NCBI GenBank assembly: GCA_003993805.1
Contig: RSEF01000031.1
Location: 54,077,584-54,141,583 of the forward strand
DNA from: Himantopus leucocephalus
Taxonomy: Eukaryota > Chordata > Aves > Charadriiformes > Recurvirostridae
Direction: 5' to 3'
DNA: 64,000 bases
Part shown: in pieces, positions 60,950 to 64,000 of the stretch
How positions within the stretch are numbered: position 1 is the first letter of the stretch
Layout of the letters: each line of letters begins with the position of its first letter
Made by a program: the position numbers and the translations under genes
Notes under the pieces: generated by a model
What the model was told of the DNA's origin: nothing
What the model saw: only the letters and a program-made list of their open reading frames with translations
Databases searched by the model: none

Positions 60950-62360
60950 AAAACAAAGACCCATCCTAATCATGTTATTTTTAGGTTCAAAACTTTGTGC
61001 TGATTTTAATTGAAGAAACATTTTAAACATTTATCCAGGCTTTCAAAAGCACGTATTAGTCATTGACTTATATATTCTTCTACATGTGCTCAATATTTAG
61101 GCAATTTACTATTTTTATCTTAATTAAGATAGATCTTCTCAGCCAGCAACAGGCTAAGTCATCTGTACTGTCATAGCAGTCAGGCCGCCAAGGCGCTGAA
61201 TTTTGAGATGTGTCTGCCTCAGTGGGAGGGTTCCTAGAAGAAACATTCATTTCTGTGCCACTGTCATTTAGAAACGAACGTACGTAAACCTGCCTCGCAA
61301 TGAAAGGCTGAAGAAGCTCAGTCTACCCAGCTTAACAAACAGAAGGTTAAGAAGCAAAGTCCATTAAAAAAAAAAAAATGTCAGGCAGGACTTTTCAATC
61401 TAGCAGAGACACGACAGGACCCTCGTCACTGAAAGCTCTTTGGGGTAGATGAGGCGTTTATTTTCCAGTTATTTAACTGTAGGTACAACAAATGAAATGT
61501 TCATTGTCGTGTGATGTTTGTGAGTCAAAACGGATATATTTTGAAAGACGTTCACCAGGTTTTGTGCATGTTTTGGGAATGGATTCTGTGGTGAAACACC
61601 ACAGAGTCCTCCTTTAGGAGGATTAGATGGTCACGGTAGTTCTCTTTAGCTGAATATTTATAAGGTCGTGTCTGTTGGCAGTGTCAGGTGTTGGGTTTAT
61701 TTAATACACAAACACTCTGATATCCTAAAGAAGTGGTCTGTGCTCCATCTGAAACATTTTCATATTTTATATATACTCGGGATAATACAATATGGAGAAA
61801 CAAATTTGACAGCTCATATTTCAAAATCATTTTTGGGTCTCTAATGATGAAATAGGCAAGTTAAATTATGCACATCCATATATAACCTGTTCATGGTAAC
61901 ATAAAATCAGCAGCCTAACAAAAGTTATACATTTTATCTGATTTCTTTTTTTTCCAAATTTATCAGAAAGTACTTTACAAAATGAAGCTTGTGAAAACAT
62001 CTCCATAGACTTTTGTAGCAGAGCATAAACTAGTGTCAAATCTAAAACTGTTTACCTGGCTCTGGCAAACCAAATTTCACAAGTTCTAGAAATTCAATTT
62101 CCTCACATAAATGCTTTGAGATCAATCAGAACTGGTGGGGTTTGACAGGAATTACCGTGTAATTGTTAACATTTCTGAACCTGTGCAGATCACACCACTA
62201 CTCAGTTTGGGACATTTTGCTAGTTCTTGTCCTGTTTCTTATGGTAACAAATTAATATAGAAAGAAAACAGTAGAACGAAATGAAGAAAGCAAGCCTTTT
62301 CAGAATATCAAAAGAACATTATGGGGAAAATTATTTATTAGGAAAGACTAAAGTAACCCC

Positions 62361-62430
62361 CCATTGCAGGGGGTTTGAAACTAGGTCATCTTTAAGGTCC
62401 CTTCCAACCTAAACCATTCTATGATTCTAT
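62361..62430 (+). mobile_element. Short CR1 LINE 3' tail
   Basis: About 70 bp match only the last part of the avian CR1 3' untranslated region: GGTCATCTTTAAGGTCCCTT, CCAACCTAAACCATTCTATG and a final ATTCTAT. It is severely 5'-truncated and somewhat diverged. No target duplication is evident. Confidence 0.9.
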
Positions 62431-64000
62431 AAATTTTTGTTTCATCCAGAGCAGTTTTATTACTGTGTTCTCTTATTCATTAATGGTACAGAGTTTGCCC
62501 TGAAAAATTCACTGGGATAAACCATATAAATGCATATTACCCCTTTAGTGTTCCTTCTTCCATCTTGCAAGACAGAGAAGGCCACGATGTCCTGCGGCTA
62601 ATGGCATCATAGAAAGCATGGGAGGCATTTCCAGGATCTGTTCTTTTGCCTTTCCAGTCCACTCTCCATGCTCCATCTGCCAACCTGAAGCATGTGGCAA
62701 ACACGAAGCCTCCACAGAATCTTGCACAACTGCCACCTCCCCTATTTAAAACTCCAGTCGTCCTGTTATATCCGTGGCTTCCTTCAACCTTGATTTGCAC
62801 CCTATGTTTAGTCACAATGCTTACCATCCACAAGGAAGATGATGCACACAGCTAGGTACAATCTATATAATTATATGCGTATATATATATACATGCACAC
62901 ATGCACATACACACATATACGTACACATTCATATATATCTCATTTATCTCCAGTGATAACAAGTATAGCTGTTTTTATTTTTTCCTACTATTGCTCACAA
63001 AGAAGCCTACAGGGAAAAACAGTCCTGAAATTGCCAGAACATAAGTTAAACAACACTACGTTTTGTTATAAAAATACAAATTGTTTACAGCAATTTATAA
63101 TATGCAGATATGTTTTAAATGGGCAAATCCTAACATTGCCTACTTGAATTCTAGCAGCTAAGTATAATTCAGCACTACTTTAATTTTCTATTATATTCAT
63201 GCTAAGTGATTTTCATGCACATCAGATTCCGTATGCAGCCTGAAGTAGCAGTGGATAGAGAAAACCAAAATCCTTCTAGCTGGTACTGAGAGATAAAGAA
63301 ACTGAGAGTTTTTTAATATTAGAAGTAGATTTATGGTAAAATTAGATGACGGGCTAATCCCTAGACACTATCCACACTCCCTTCATAGAAAGAGCTCTTT
63401 TCTCCACAGTCTTTGCATATGTTCATTTATAATGTTGTCTCCTCAACTTATCAGTGTCTGTCTAAGCAAAATTTGATCAAGTGCAGGAAATATCATGAAC
63501 TGACTGTTGATGGAGAATACGCAAACATCTGTATCGCACAGATTTTACTATATCCAGGCCCAATTTTGTGGTCTCAAGGCGAATGTTACCACTGGAGTAT
63601 GTAAAGCAATTCTTGAGATCTCCATGCAAACTAAGGAAGCCCCACTGTTCTGGACAATGCATCATAAAAAGAGTTGGATGAAGTCACGATAGTGAAAAGC
63701 ACAAATATAAGGGCTGTGGCGCTCTGCTGTGGGGATAAAGGATCCTTGGTGGTAAAAGTCTCATCTCATTGAAATCAGATAAGGGAACCATTTACCCCAT
63801 AAGGACATTTCAGCAGGAGAAAAAAAGAGACATCTGCCTATCAATGTGTTGATTTTGTTTGTATAAATAGTTTCACTATCACTGTTACTAAAAGTACTAA
63901 TATTATTTCTGGGGAGACTCTAGGCTTTCATCGGTGGCTGGATACTAAAAAAAACACATCACAAAGAGTTTTTTCCCCAAAGTGCCTTACCAATCAACAA
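62431..64000. other. AT-rich non-coding sequence to the window end
   Basis: No gene supported. The main feature is a compound TA/CA microsatellite at 62876-62939. The frame at 62839-63147 passes through that repeat and has no domain. Nothing was recognised in 62,940-64,000. Confidence 0.6.
62876..62939. repeat. Compound (TA)n/(CA)n microsatellite
   Basis: Alternating purine-pyrimidine sequence: a TA run, then ACATGCACACATGCACATAC-type units, then a second TA run. Such tracts can adopt Z-DNA or cruciform forms and are usually length-polymorphic. Confidence 0.9.

Larger units (their letters stand above)
57791..62360. other. AT-rich non-coding sequence
   Basis: No gene supported. Contains the G/T-only tract at 58033-58092, poly-A with an N at 60910-60930 followed by a purine run, and A13 at 61366-61378. 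The 126-codon frames at 57764-58144 (which runs into the G/T tract) and 60451-60831 have no domain. Confidence 0.6.

Overview
The window looks like non-coding DNA from a bird. The evidence is three 5'-truncated CR1 LINE tails whose 3' ends carry the avian-type 8-9 bp terminal repeats, very few other interspersed repeats, an AT-rich vertebrate-like background and no dense coding. One interspersed element has features of an endogenous-retrovirus LTR. Species, chromosome and neighbouring genes cannot be told from the sequence. No protein-coding exon, rRNA, functional tRNA, microRNA or CRISPR array could be supported. The longest open frames (125-170 codons) are GC-rich or low-complexity chance frames without recognisable domains. 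The window is best read as a gene desert or a very large intron.

Layout. 1-17,000 is AT-rich unique sequence with simple repeats, G-rich and C-rich tracts and a perfect 16-bp palindrome at 9,450. At 17,461-17,738 there is a compact CpG-dense patch. 17,760-27,600 is AT-rich and holds a large T/A palindrome (22,586-22,628) and a probable old tRNA-like interspersed repeat (about 22,706-22,815). 27,630-29,240 is a GC- and CpG-enriched stretch ending in two TATAAAAG boxes 54 bp apart. 29,240-40,640 is ordinary AT-rich sequence with simple repeats and a local GC-rich island at 36,200-36,640. At 40,644-41,887 a minus-strand CR1 tail is split by an LTR-like insertion, which itself contains a 100-N assembly gap flanked by an exact 42-bp repeat. 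41,890-55,600 is unique sequence with some candidate regulatory structures (46,323; 48,353; 49,655). A plus-strand CR1 tail lies at 55,604-55,798. A motif-rich AT block around 57,470-57,790 contains a perfect palindromic RFX-type X-box. A last short CR1 tail is at 62,361-62,430.

There are no genes whose cooperation could be described. The most useful observations are (a) the nested LTR-in-CR1 with the suspicious gap, (b) the CpG patch at 17.5 kb, (c) the X-box palindrome and other perfect inverted repeats in regulatory-looking sequence, and (d) several sequences able to form G-quadruplexes. Conservation across birds is the decisive test for most of these and could not be run here. No convincing new biological system was found.
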